From JBGLNJ01 sp964353405 (GTDB taxonomy: Bacteria > Chloroflexota > Anaerolineae > Fen-1058): a DNA stretch of 28,540 nt. Position numbers and translations under genes: made by a program. The stretch is taken from assembly GCA_964353405.1 (NCBI GenBank), contig CAYGWJ010000351.1:1-28540 (forward strand). The letters run 5' to 3'. The notes under the pieces are model-generated. The model saw only the letters and a list, made by a program, of their open reading frames with translations. It did no database searches and was not told the DNA's origin. Shown one piece after another: positions 15,849-23,214 of the stretch; the stretch's first letter is position 1; every line of letters begins with the position of its first letter.

Positions 15849-18205
15849 GGATTGACGCTGTGCAGAAACGCTTCCCGTGGGGGAACCTCGTCGCCGTGTT
15901 GCTACTGTGGGCGTTCTTTGCCCAAGCTGTCACCGCCATGGTGGCGCAATCGCCCACGGTTGACGAGCAGGCGTACCTGAGTCGTGGCTATATTTACCTG
16001 AAAACGGGCGACCAGCATTTTGAGCTGGGCCACCCTGTTTTGTCCGATGCCCTCAGCGCTTTTCCCGTCTGGGCCTTGAGTCACCTCGACGTCCGCCCTG
16101 ACGACCCGGCCTTTGCGGACAACAACTGGTCCGATTTCTCCGAGCGCGTCATCTGGCAAAAGGGCAACAACATTGAGCTGATCTTTTTCCTGGGGCGATG
16201 GCCCAACATTGCCCAGGCGATGCTTCTGGCGGCGCTGGTGTTTCTCTGGGCGCGTCAACTTTGGGGACCGGGCGCGGGGTTGATTGCGCTGGCCTTATTC
16301 ACCTTCGACCCGACGCTCGTGGCGCACAGCCAGATGATTACGCACGATGTCCCCATGGGAGTTTTCTTTTTCACGGCAGCCTATACTTTTTGGCGTTACC
16401 TGAAAATCGGCCGGACGCGCAATCTGGTGATGGCCGGGGTTGCATTGGGTCTGGCGCAAGGCACCAAATTTGCGGCAGCGCTGTTGGTCCCGGTTTTCTT
16501 GATGGTCGTCGGATTGTGGCCTTTGGCAAGTGGCATTCCCGCATCGGACCGTGCGCGTTGGTGGATAAAGCACGCCGCCGGACTGCTGGCTGTCTTTGCC
16601 ATCGGCGGGCTGACGTTATGGGCCACCTATCACTTTGAGTTCCGACCGTTGAGCGGACTCGGATTCCAATGGCCTGTGCCGGGCGCCTCCTATTTGGAAG
16701 ACTTGCGCTGGGAGAGCGAGTATTTTAACGTCAAGCGCACTTTTTACTTTTGCGGCCAGTACGGCAGCGGCTGGTGGTATTACTTTCCAGTGGCCTTTGG
16801 ATTAAAGTCACCGCCGCCGGCGATACTGTTGATCGTTGCGTCTGTGGTCGGCTTGCTCTGGGGCGCAAAGAAATGGCCGCACCTGATGGCGCTCTTGCTA
16901 CCCTCAGGCGCTTACATCACGGCAATGCTCGTCAGCCCGCTTTACATCGGCTACCGATATTTCGTCCCGGCGTTGCCGTTTCTCTATGTGTTGTCGGGAA
17001 GATTGGCAACGCTGGCCGGTCGTTACAGTCGTTTTGTGCTGATCGGCGTGCTCGTGTGGGGCGCTGGGATTGCGGTGTGGATTCATCCTTACAACCTGGC
17101 CTACTTTAACGAATTGGCCGGCGGTCCCGATAGCGGCTGGCGGTGTCTTGTTGACTCGAACATTGACTGGGGTCAGGACTTGCCCGCGCTGCGCGATGCA
17201 GTCAAGCGTTACCAGTTGGGCAAGATCAAGCTAAGTTACTTTGGCCGTGCCTTCCCCAGCTACTATGGTATTGACTTTGAGCCGCTGCCGACGTATTACG
17301 GGACGCCGGAGCAGGGCAATCCCTTGACCAGCCCGTTCTATCCGCATGACCCCGCGCCCGGCGTGTACGCCCTGAGCGTCACCAACATGCGCGGCGTGAC
17401 GATGTTGCCGGACAAGTGGCACTTGTATGATTGGTTCCTTGACCAGCGTCCGTTTGCCAAAGCCGGTTACTCGATCTTTCTCTACCGAGTCGGGTCACGC
17501 GGCAAGCCGGTGGACGTTGCGCTCTCCGGCCTTCAAGTGGACGAGATTGCGCTCAAGACTTTTTCCGAGTTTGGCACGAATGACACGCGCCTGCGCTGGT
17601 TTGATGCCCATAACAGTCTCATTATTCCGAAAGAACCGAGTTGGTATGTCCTGGACCAAGATAACCTTGCCACATGGGGTTGGAAGACGACCCGTCCCGG
17701 CGCCCTTGCCGATGGACGTGCCTGTGTGCTCTATCCGCCTGACCCGAAGGCACACGCTGCCGCACTGGCTTTGGTCGAGGGTATGGGCGCCGCATCGCGC
17801 GCGTGGACAGGCAATGCGCCTCTGAATCTTCCGGCGAATTTGGGCAACGAGGTTCAATTCGTGGGTTATGACTTGCAGTACCCTGCACCGAACGAATTGG
17901 CGCTCCAATTTGCATGGCGTGTAGTGTCAGAAGTGCAAGGCCCACGCAACGTCTTTGCTCATCTGCTTGGGCCGGATGGACAGATCGTGTCACAATGGGA
18001 TGGCTTGGGCGTGGCGGCGGAAGGTTGGCGCGAGGGCGACACGTTCATTCAACGTGCATCACTTGCCGTGCCGAAGGACATCTTACCCGGCGAGTATGGA
18101 CTTGAGGTGGGGATGTATAATCCAGAGACAATGCAGCGATTGCCTGTGATCGAGCAGGGGCAAGCTCTCACGGATCGCATTTTGATGAGACTGCCGCCTC
18201 AGTGA
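15845..18205 (+). CDS. GT39-family membrane glycosyltransferase with one C-terminal YWQ-like module
   Basis: 786 residues; its ATG overlaps the previous stop as ATGA. Asp40-Glu41 lies in SPTVDEQAYLSRGYIYLKTGD, followed by ELGHPVL: the canonical acidic loop motif of the PMT/GT39 family. About ten helices run to residue ~425. The external region has the signature LVDSNIDWGQDLPALRDAVK with SYFGRAFPSYYGID, a block shared by a widespread GT39-like subfamily. Residues about 664-786 are a YWQ-like beta-sandwich in which the core strand reads LALQFAWRVV, followed by VFAHLLGPDGQIV. This is the last gene of the array; I see no clear terminator behind it. Expected donor: a polyprenyl-phosphate sugar made elsewhere in the genome. 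Confidence 0.84.
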   Translation: MRIDAVQKRFPWGNLVAVLLLWAFFAQAVTAMVAQSPTVDEQAYLSRGYIYLKTGDQHFELGHPVLSDALSAFPVWALSHLDVRPDDPAFADNNWSDFSERVIWQKGNNIELIFFLGRWPNIAQAMLLAALVFLWARQLWGPGAGLIALALFTFDPTLVAHSQMITHDVPMGVFFFTAAYTFWRYLKIGRTRNLVMAGVALGLAQGTKFAAALLVPVFLMVVGLWPLASGIPASDRARWWIKHAAGLLAVFAIGGLTLWATYHFEFRPLSGLGFQWPVPGASYLEDLRWESEYFNVKRTFYFCGQYGSGWWYYFPVAFGLKSPPPAILLIVASVVGLLWGAKKWPHLMALLLPSGAYITAMLVSPLYIGYRYFVPALPFLYVLSGRLATLAGRYSRFVLIGVLVWGAGIAVWIHPYNLAYFNELAGGPDSGWRCLVDSNIDWGQDLPALRDAVKRYQLGKIKLSYFGRAFPSYYGIDFEPLPTYYGTPEQGNPLTSPFYPHDPAPGVYALSVTNMRGVTMLPDKWHLYDWFLDQRPFAKAGYSIFLYRVGSRGKPVDVALSGLQVDEIALKTFSEFGTNDTRLRWFDAHNSLIIPKEPSWYVLDQDNLATWGWKTTRPGALADGRACVLYPPDPKAHAAALALVEGMGAASRAWTGNAPLNLPANLGNEVQFVGYDLQYPAPNELALQFAWRVVSEVQGPRNVFAHLLGPDGQIVSQWDGLGVAAEGWREGDTFIQRASLAVPKDILPGEYGLEVGMYNPETMQRLPVIEQGQALTDRILMRLPPQ

Positions 18206-18209
18206 TCTT

Positions 18210-18256
18210 TATGCATCACGTTTCACGCAGCACGCGTCACGCATTCCGCGTCACAT
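18210..18256. repeat. Short degenerate repeat at a convergent gene end
   Basis: The string ATGCATCACGTTTCACGCAG continues as degenerate CACGCGTCACGCATTCCGCGTCAC units. This CACG-type micro-repeat fills the 31-bp gap between the convergent genes and runs into the last codons of the minus-strand phosphodiesterase. No hairpin with a T-run is seen, so it is not an obvious terminator. Confidence 0.5.
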
Positions 18257-19973
18257 AGTTCGCCATGAAATGGACGTATAGATCGCGTGGGCTGGTGAGC
18301 GCGCGCGCATCGAGCGGCACGTCCGAGGGATAAAGAATAAAGGGCTGATCTTGCGGCCCGCCTAGTCCGCCGTGCGCGCCGAGCTGATCCTCGAACGTCA
18401 CCACAGTTCCACGCGCGTCCCAGGCGCCGAACAAGATCAAATCCCCGCTATGAGGAAAAGCCGTCAGTCGCGCTAGCTCGGCTGAAGCGGCTTGAGGATC
18501 AGTCAGGCCGCGCAAGGGGTCGTCGCCTTGCATTTCCTGTTTGTCCTCCATCAGGATGCGCGTTCCACCTTTGCCCATCACAACCGTCTGTTCGCCTTCG
18601 CGTCCAACGACCAGCCCGATGCCCGGATGGTCGAGTAACTGGGTGATGAGCATCGGATAGAGCCAAGCCATCTCACAAAGATTGAGGCGATGCGGCGAGA
18701 GGTTGAAATAGACGTGCGCCAATCCCCCGGAGGACCGCACGACCACATCGCTGCGCCGCTGCGAGTCAAGCGCCGCCGCTTCCAGGTCAGGCGGGATGCG
18801 CCGGTCGAGCGAGACACGTGCTCGCTGTGCGGTGCGCGCGGCGAGCGGGCCTCGCCAGCGGCGCTCTTCCCAGACTTGCAGCTCGTCCAACAGGAAACGC
18901 GCCTTGGCTGACGATTGCGCTTCGTGCCCGGCCTGCTCGTCGAGAACGAGCGACTGGTCAACGCTGTCGAGGATAAAGCGGCCGAGTGTCTTGCCATAGC
19001 GCGATTGAAAGCTCTCAGACACACTCATGCCGTGGTCGGACATGATATACAAATCGTACTTGCGCTGGCGGTACAACTGGCGCATCCGGTCAATCTGGTG
19101 AATCTGTGCATCTGTGCGTCGCAGTGTCCGCAGAGCTTCGGGGTGATCCGGCCCCAGGTGATGCGCTAACTCGTCGTAGCTGGAAAAGTTGGCATAGATG
19201 CTCGGCACGCCCCGATACACGTCCAGCAGGATGCCGAACGTGACGATTTCCCCGAATAGCACATCAACCACAATCCGATAGAGCGGCGCGAGCACATTCG
19301 CCGGACTCTCACGCTCAGGGCGAAACAATCGGATGGCGCGGCGTGTCAGATCCCGGACGTAATCGCGCACAGAGTGATATAGCATTCGGGCCAGCCGCAC
19401 CGGGCTGAGCAGGAACAGCAGGAGAAAGCCCAGGCCGCGCACGTTGTCGAAAAAGTGAAAGCGCCCCAACGTGCTGAGCGTGAACAGCGACAGGTCTGCG
19501 CCGCCGTCGAAAAAGTTGGTGTAGGATGAGCCGCCGCGCAGCAGCCCACGCCCTTCGCCCTCCAGGCGATGTGCTATTGCGCGCACCTGATCGGGCCGTT
19601 TGACGACGATGGAGGCGTGCCGCTCTTTTTCGTACCAGCGGAAACCAGGAATATCGAAATTGTCGCCGTAAAGGAAACCGGCTTGCACCGCCGGAGTCGT
19701 GCTGGGGAGGCCACACTGCCACTGGCTCACGCGGGCACGGCCGCTTGCGATCATCTCTCGCACGTAGGGCAGATAGCCCTGGTCGAGCGCCAGGCCCAGG
19801 TGGTCGAGGCTGAGGCCGTCAATTTGAATCGCGATAAAGCCCGTCTGCCGGTGGGGCTCTGGCGGGACGACGGGGCGGCCCAGGTGCCGCGCCACCGCGC
19901 GATACTTGCGGGTGTAATAAGACCGGGCCAGCGCTCTCCACAGATCAATCGCGTGACGGATCAGCCAATTCAT
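18237..19973 (-). CDS. Alkaline-phosphatase-superfamily phosphodiesterase (type I phosphodiesterase/NPP-like)
   Basis: About 578 residues from the ATG at 19973, with GTGGAG just upstream; longer in-frame starts would run through the promoter and a non-protein-like leader. Metal and catalytic motifs of the superfamily are in order: AIQIDGLSLDHL (Asp52), the nucleophile region LPSTTPAV (Thr92/93), YDELAHHLGPDH (about 268-275) and MSDHGMS (about 310-314), plus a late HGGLGGPQ. This gives a two-metal hydrolase or transferase acting on phosphodiester or phosphoglycerol-type substrates. A hydrophobic segment (FLLLFLLSPVRL, about 203-214) interrupts the catalytic domain and may touch the membrane. 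No signal peptide is evident. It is transcribed towards the glycosyltransferase array from an extended -10 promoter at 20034-20042. Exact substrate unknown. Confidence 0.8.
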   Translation of the reverse strand: MNWLIRHAIDLWRALARSYYTRKYRAVARHLGRPVVPPEPHRQTGFIAIQIDGLSLDHLGLALDQGYLPYVREMIASGRARVSQWQCGLPSTTPAVQAGFLYGDNFDIPGFRWYEKERHASIVVKRPDQVRAIAHRLEGEGRGLLRGGSSYTNFFDGGADLSLFTLSTLGRFHFFDNVRGLGFLLLFLLSPVRLARMLYHSVRDYVRDLTRRAIRLFRPERESPANVLAPLYRIVVDVLFGEIVTFGILLDVYRGVPSIYANFSSYDELAHHLGPDHPEALRTLRRTDAQIHQIDRMRQLYRQRKYDLYIMSDHGMSVSESFQSRYGKTLGRFILDSVDQSLVLDEQAGHEAQSSAKARFLLDELQVWEERRWRGPLAARTAQRARVSLDRRIPPDLEAAALDSQRRSDVVVRSSGGLAHVYFNLSPHRLNLCEMAWLYPMLITQLLDHPGIGLVVGREGEQTVVMGKGGTRILMEDKQEMQGDDPLRGLTDPQAASAELARLTAFPHSGDLILFGAWDARGTVVTFEDQLGAHGGLGGPQDQPFILYPSDVPLDARALTSPRDLYVHFMANYVTRNA

Positions 19974-20033
19974 GTCTCCACTTGGATTCCATAGCCAGCT
20001 TACTGTTGCTCGGCGAGTTTGCTGTGCGCATTT

Positions 20034-20042
20034 ATTATAACA
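20034..20042 (-). promoter_or_regulatory. Extended -10 promoter of the phosphodiesterase gene
   Basis: On the minus strand TGTTATAAT (20042-20034): a consensus TATAAT with an upstream TG. No good -35 hexamer is seen at the expected distance. It leaves a leader of about 55 nt before the ATG at 19973. Confidence 0.6.
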
Positions 20043-20083
20043 CTTTTGAACCTCAGCTCGCGAATGGCCCTTCCCAACAATAT

Positions 20084-20111
20084 TTGACAACCGCACGAAT
20101 TTCGCTAAAAT
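20084..20111 (+). promoter_or_regulatory. Promoter of the ArsR-family regulator / ATPase unit
   Basis: TTGACA (20084-20089), a 16-bp spacer, and TAAAAT (20106-20111). The predicted start near 20118 lies inside the operator-like palindrome that follows. It is divergent from the phosphodiesterase promoter. Confidence 0.8.
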
Positions 20112-20115
20112 ATGA

Positions 20116-20139
20116 ATATCTGAACAAGTGCTCAATTAT
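20116..20139. promoter_or_regulatory. Operator-like palindrome for the ArsR/SmtB regulator
   Basis: ATATCTGAACA, the two bases AG, then TGCTCAATTAT: an imperfect inverted repeat (8 of 11 positions match across the axis) with the TGAACA-N2-TGYTCA core typical of ArsR/SmtB operators. It starts 5 bp after the -10 box and covers the transcription start, so autorepression is expected. Confidence 0.75.
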
Positions 20140-20145
20140 CAAATT

Positions 20146-20460
20146 ATGACTACTCGCCGCACTCGCCAATTTGCCGCGCTGGATGAACATGCCGCCGCGC
20201 ACGTCGCCGAGCTGTTCGGCGCTTTTAGCGACACCAGCCGCGTGCGCATCATTTCTGTCCTCGCCGAAGGCGAACAGAACGTCGGCACGCTGGCCGAAAT
20301 GGTCGGCCTGAGCGAATCGGCGGTTTCGCATCACATGCGCGCGTTGCGCCAGATGCGGCTTGTGCAGGCGCGCAAGGACGGGCGCCAGGTCTTTTATAGC
20401 CTGGATGCTCACGCTGCCAACCTGTTTCGCTATGGCCTGGATCACGTGCGGCATGGCTAA
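20146..20460 (+). CDS. ArsR/SmtB-family metal-responsive repressor with alpha-5 site
   Basis: 104 residues from the ATG at 20146. A GTG at 20128 would add six residues but lies inside the operator. The winged-helix core is clear: LAEMVGLSESAVSHHMRALRQMRLV (about 49-73, recognition helix SESAVSHHMRAL), followed by the wing RKDGRQVFYSLD. The alpha-3 cysteine motif ELCVCDL of ArsR/CadC is absent (here EQNVGTL). The last helix has Asp87, His89, His100 and His103 in the D-x-H-x10-H-x2-H spacing of the SmtB/CzrA alpha-5 Zn/Co site. A de-repressor releasing DNA on Zn(II) or Co(II) binding is therefore likely. It precedes the P-type ATPase by 183 bp without a visible terminator. There is no ribosome-binding site, which fits a short-leader transcript. 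Confidence 0.85.
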   Translation: MTTRRTRQFAALDEHAAAHVAELFGAFSDTSRVRIISVLAEGEQNVGTLAEMVGLSESAVSHHMRALRQMRLVQARKDGRQVFYSLDAHAANLFRYGLDHVRHG

Positions 20461-20552
20461 TTCCCCGGTCGTTCCCGGCTTGTCCTGATGGATATAGGAC
20501 TCCCGGCTGATTCGTGTCCCAGTCAGCTTGCCTGGAAGGCCCGCTTGGATGC

Positions 20553-20577
20553 TTGAATGCAAATCGGTTTCATTCAA
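20553..20577. promoter_or_regulatory. Inverted repeat between the regulator and the ATPase
   Basis: TTGAATG (20553-20559), 11 bp, CATTCAA (20571-20577): perfect 7-bp arms, preceded by a tandem GCTTGGAT GCTTGAAT (8 bp twice, one mismatch). It could be a second operator or a transcript hairpin. The remainder of the 183-bp gap holds nothing recognisable except the strong GGAGGAGG site at 20629-20636 before the ATPase start. Confidence 0.35.
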
Positions 20578-20643
20578 TGTTAGATTCGCCCCAGGATACA
20601 TACAGGATCGTATCACTCGTCATCGCATGGAGGAGGCACATTA

Positions 20644-23214
20644 ATGAGTCGAGTATTTGATGAAAGCAACATACAAGGTTTGACTGAACAAGAAGTATTG
20701 GAACGGCTGGCGCAGGACGGCTATAACGAGCTGCCCTCGGCCAAAAAGCGCAGCTTGCTGCATATCGTGTTCGAAATCGTGCGCGAGCCGATGTTTCTCA
20801 TGTTGATCGCGTGCGGATTGTTGTACCTGTTCCTGGGCGACGTGGAAGAAGCGCTGATGCTGTTGGGCTTTGTGTTCGTCGTCATCGGGATCACGCTGTA
20901 CCAGGAGCAAAAGACCGAGCGCGCGCTGGAAGCCTTGCGCGATCTTTCCAGTCCCCGCGCACTGGTCATCCGAGATGGCAAGCAGCAGCGCGTCGCCGGA
21001 CGCGAGGTCGTCCGCGATGACATCGTGCTCGTCTCGGAAGGCGACCGGGTCCCGGCGGATGCGGTTTTGCTTGCCGGCACGAACCTGAGCGTGGACGAAT
21101 CGCTCTTGACGGGTGAATCGGTGCCGGTGCGAAAAAAGGCATGGGACAGTGTCCAGGCGATGGGCCGTCCAGGCGGCGATGACCAGCCCTTTGTTTACTC
21201 GGGCACGTTGGTCGTCAAAGGCCAGGGCATCACCCAGGTGCAGGCCACCGGCTCGCGCACCGAGATGGGCAAGATCGGCAAGGCGCTTCAGGTGCTGGAG
21301 ACGGAAGCGACGAATCTACAGCAGCAGACTGCCAAGATCGTCAGGAATTTTGCGTTGATCGGCCTCAGCCTGTGTGTGCTGGTGGTGGTCGTCTTTGGCC
21401 TGACGCGCGGTAACTGGCTGCAAGGCTTTCTGGCCGGCATTACGTTGGCGATGGCGACGCTGCCGGAAGAGTTCCCGGTCGTGCTGACGATCTTTTTGGC
21501 GCTAGGCGCGTGGCGCATCTCACAGCGACAGGTGTTGACGCGCCGCGTACCCGCTATCGAGATGCTGGGCGCGGCCACGGCGCTGTGCGTAGACAAGACG
21601 GGTACCCTCACGCTCAACCGCATGACCGTCACGCACATCGCTATTGACCACCAAGTGTATTCCATAGAAAGCAAACCGGTCTCGTTGCCGGAGCCGTTGC
21701 ACGAGGTGGTGGAATACAGCCTGCTCGCCAGCCCCACCGATCCGTTTGACCCGATGGAAAAGGCGATGAAGGAGCTGGGGGGGCGCACGCTGGCGAATAC
21801 TGAGCATCTGCACAAGGACTGGACGCTGGTCAAAGAGTATCCGCTCTCGGAAAAGCTATTGGCCATGTCGCGCGTATGGCGCTCGCTGGACGGGCATGAC
21901 TTGACCATCGCGGCCAAGGGCGCGCCCGAAGCGATTGCCGATTTGTGCCACGCTTCGCGCGACGACGCGCGCATGCAAATGCTCGGAGAGCAAATCAACC
22001 AGATGGCGAACCAGGGCTTGCGCGTGATCGGCGTTGCCAGGGGCAAGCTTTCCCCGGATGAATTGCCTGATCAACAGCACGATTGTGATTTCGAGTTTCT
22101 GGGGCTGCTGGGCTTGACAGACCCCGTTCGCCCCGGCGTACCCGAGGCCGTTCAAGAATGTTACACGGCGGGCATCCGCGTGCTCATGATCACGGGCGAC
22201 TATTCCCTCACGGCGCAGAACATCGCGCGCCAGATCGGCCTCAAGCCGCTCGATCAAATCATCACCGGGCCAGAGCTGGATCAGATGAGCGATGAGGAAT
22301 TGCAGGAGCGCATCAAGACGACGTGCATCTTTGCTCGCGCGGTGCCCGAACAAAAGCTGCGCATCGTCCAGGCCCTGAAGGCCAATGGCGAGGTCGTAGC
22401 GATGACGGGCGATGGTGTGAACGACGCTCCCGCGCTCAAGGCGGCGCATATCGGCATCGCGATGGGCGGGCGCGGCACCGATGTGGCGCGCGAAGCCGCT
22501 GCGTTGGTTCTGCTGGACGATAACTTTGCCTCCATCGTCCAGGCGGTGCGGATGGGCCGCCGCATCTTTGACAACCTGAAGAAGGCCATGATGTTCATCT
22601 TCTCAGTACACATTCCTATTGCGGGCATGTCGCTGCTGCCCGTCCTGTTCAAGTGGCCGCTGGCGTTGCTGCCGGTTCACATCGTTTTTCTGGAATTGAT
22701 CATTGACCCGGCTTGCTCGGTGGTCTTTGAGATGGAGGCCGACGAAGCCGACATCATGCGCCGACCGCCGCGCCGATTAAAAGACCCGCTATTCGGGCGG
22801 CAGATGGTTTTCACCGGGCTGGTTCAGGGCGTGGGCGTCTTGGCCGTCGTGCTGGCGGTCTATGGCTTTGTTCTGTCCAGAGGCTTGGGCGAATTCGAGG
22901 CGCGCATGATGAGCTTTGCCAGCCTGGTCATCGCCAACCTCGGCTTGATCCTGACCAATCGCTCGTGGACGCGCTCCATTGTCTCGACGCTACGGATGCC
23001 GAATGCGGCCTTGTGGTGGATCGTCTTCGGCGCACTGGCCTTCCTGGCGTTGACGATCAGCGTGCCCCTCCTGCGCGGCCTGTTCAGCTTTGGGCCACTG
23101 CATCTCTGGGAAGTGGCGTTGGTCGCTACGGCCGGCCTGATCAGCATCCTGGTTTCGGAAAGCGTCAAGACGAGAGCGTTTCAAAAGGTATTTGTAGGCG
23201 TCTCAAAAGAATGA
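20644..23214 (+). CDS. P-type cation-transporting ATPase (P2-like)
   Basis: 856 residues from the ATG at 20644, with GGAGGAGG 7 nt upstream. All catalytic parts are present: an N-terminal cytoplasmic segment (GLTEQEVLERLAQDGYNELP), the actuator loop TGES at about 155-158, the M4 motif LPEEFPVVLT at about 274-283, the phosphorylation site DKTGTLT at 317-323, KGAPEAI, the hinge TGDGVNDAP at 588-596, and an M6 segment FLELIIDPACSVVFEME. The PEEFP motif and absence of the CPC motif or heavy-metal-binding N-domains separate it from P1B Zn/Cd/Cu exporters and place it in the type II-like group (Ca, Mn or other divalent cations; substrate uncertain). It is probably co-transcribed with the ArsR-type regulator. 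It ends in ATGA, the last part of which overlaps the start of the decayed second ATPase. Confidence 0.9.
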   Translation: MSRVFDESNIQGLTEQEVLERLAQDGYNELPSAKKRSLLHIVFEIVREPMFLMLIACGLLYLFLGDVEEALMLLGFVFVVIGITLYQEQKTERALEALRDLSSPRALVIRDGKQQRVAGREVVRDDIVLVSEGDRVPADAVLLAGTNLSVDESLLTGESVPVRKKAWDSVQAMGRPGGDDQPFVYSGTLVVKGQGITQVQATGSRTEMGKIGKALQVLETEATNLQQQTAKIVRNFALIGLSLCVLVVVVFGLTRGNWLQGFLAGITLAMATLPEEFPVVLTIFLALGAWRISQRQVLTRRVPAIEMLGAATALCVDKTGTLTLNRMTVTHIAIDHQVYSIESKPVSLPEPLHEVVEYSLLASPTDPFDPMEKAMKELGGRTLANTEHLHKDWTLVKEYPLSEKLLAMSRVWRSLDGHDLTIAAKGAPEAIADLCHASRDDARMQMLGEQINQMANQGLRVIGVARGKLSPDELPDQQHDCDFEFLGLLGLTDPVRPGVPEAVQECYTAGIRVLMITGDYSLTAQNIARQIGLKPLDQIITGPELDQMSDEELQERIKTTCIFARAVPEQKLRIVQALKANGEVVAMTGDGVNDAPALKAAHIGIAMGGRGTDVAREAAALVLLDDNFASIVQAVRMGRRIFDNLKKAMMFIFSVHIPIAGMSLLPVLFKWPLALLPVHIVFLELIIDPACSVVFEMEADEADIMRRPPRRLKDPLFGRQMVFTGLVQGVGVLAVVLAVYGFVLSRGLGEFEARMMSFASLVIANLGLILTNRSWTRSIVSTLRMPNAALWWIVFGALAFLALTISVPLLRGLFSFGPLHLWEVALVATAGLISILVSESVKTRAFQKVFVGVSKE

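Noticed and set aside
19974..20135. Longer N-terminus for the phosphodiesterase
   Set aside because: Includes its own extended -10 promoter and the ArsR promoter; residues are not protein-like and there is no export signal.
20488..20556. 22-codon ATG open frame between the regulator and the ATPase
   Set aside because: No ribosome-binding site and no recognisable sequence; could easily occur by chance.
21288..22046. 252-residue minus-strand open frame opposite the intact ATPase
   Set aside because: Antisense to the highly conserved P-type ATPase core; no recognisable protein features.
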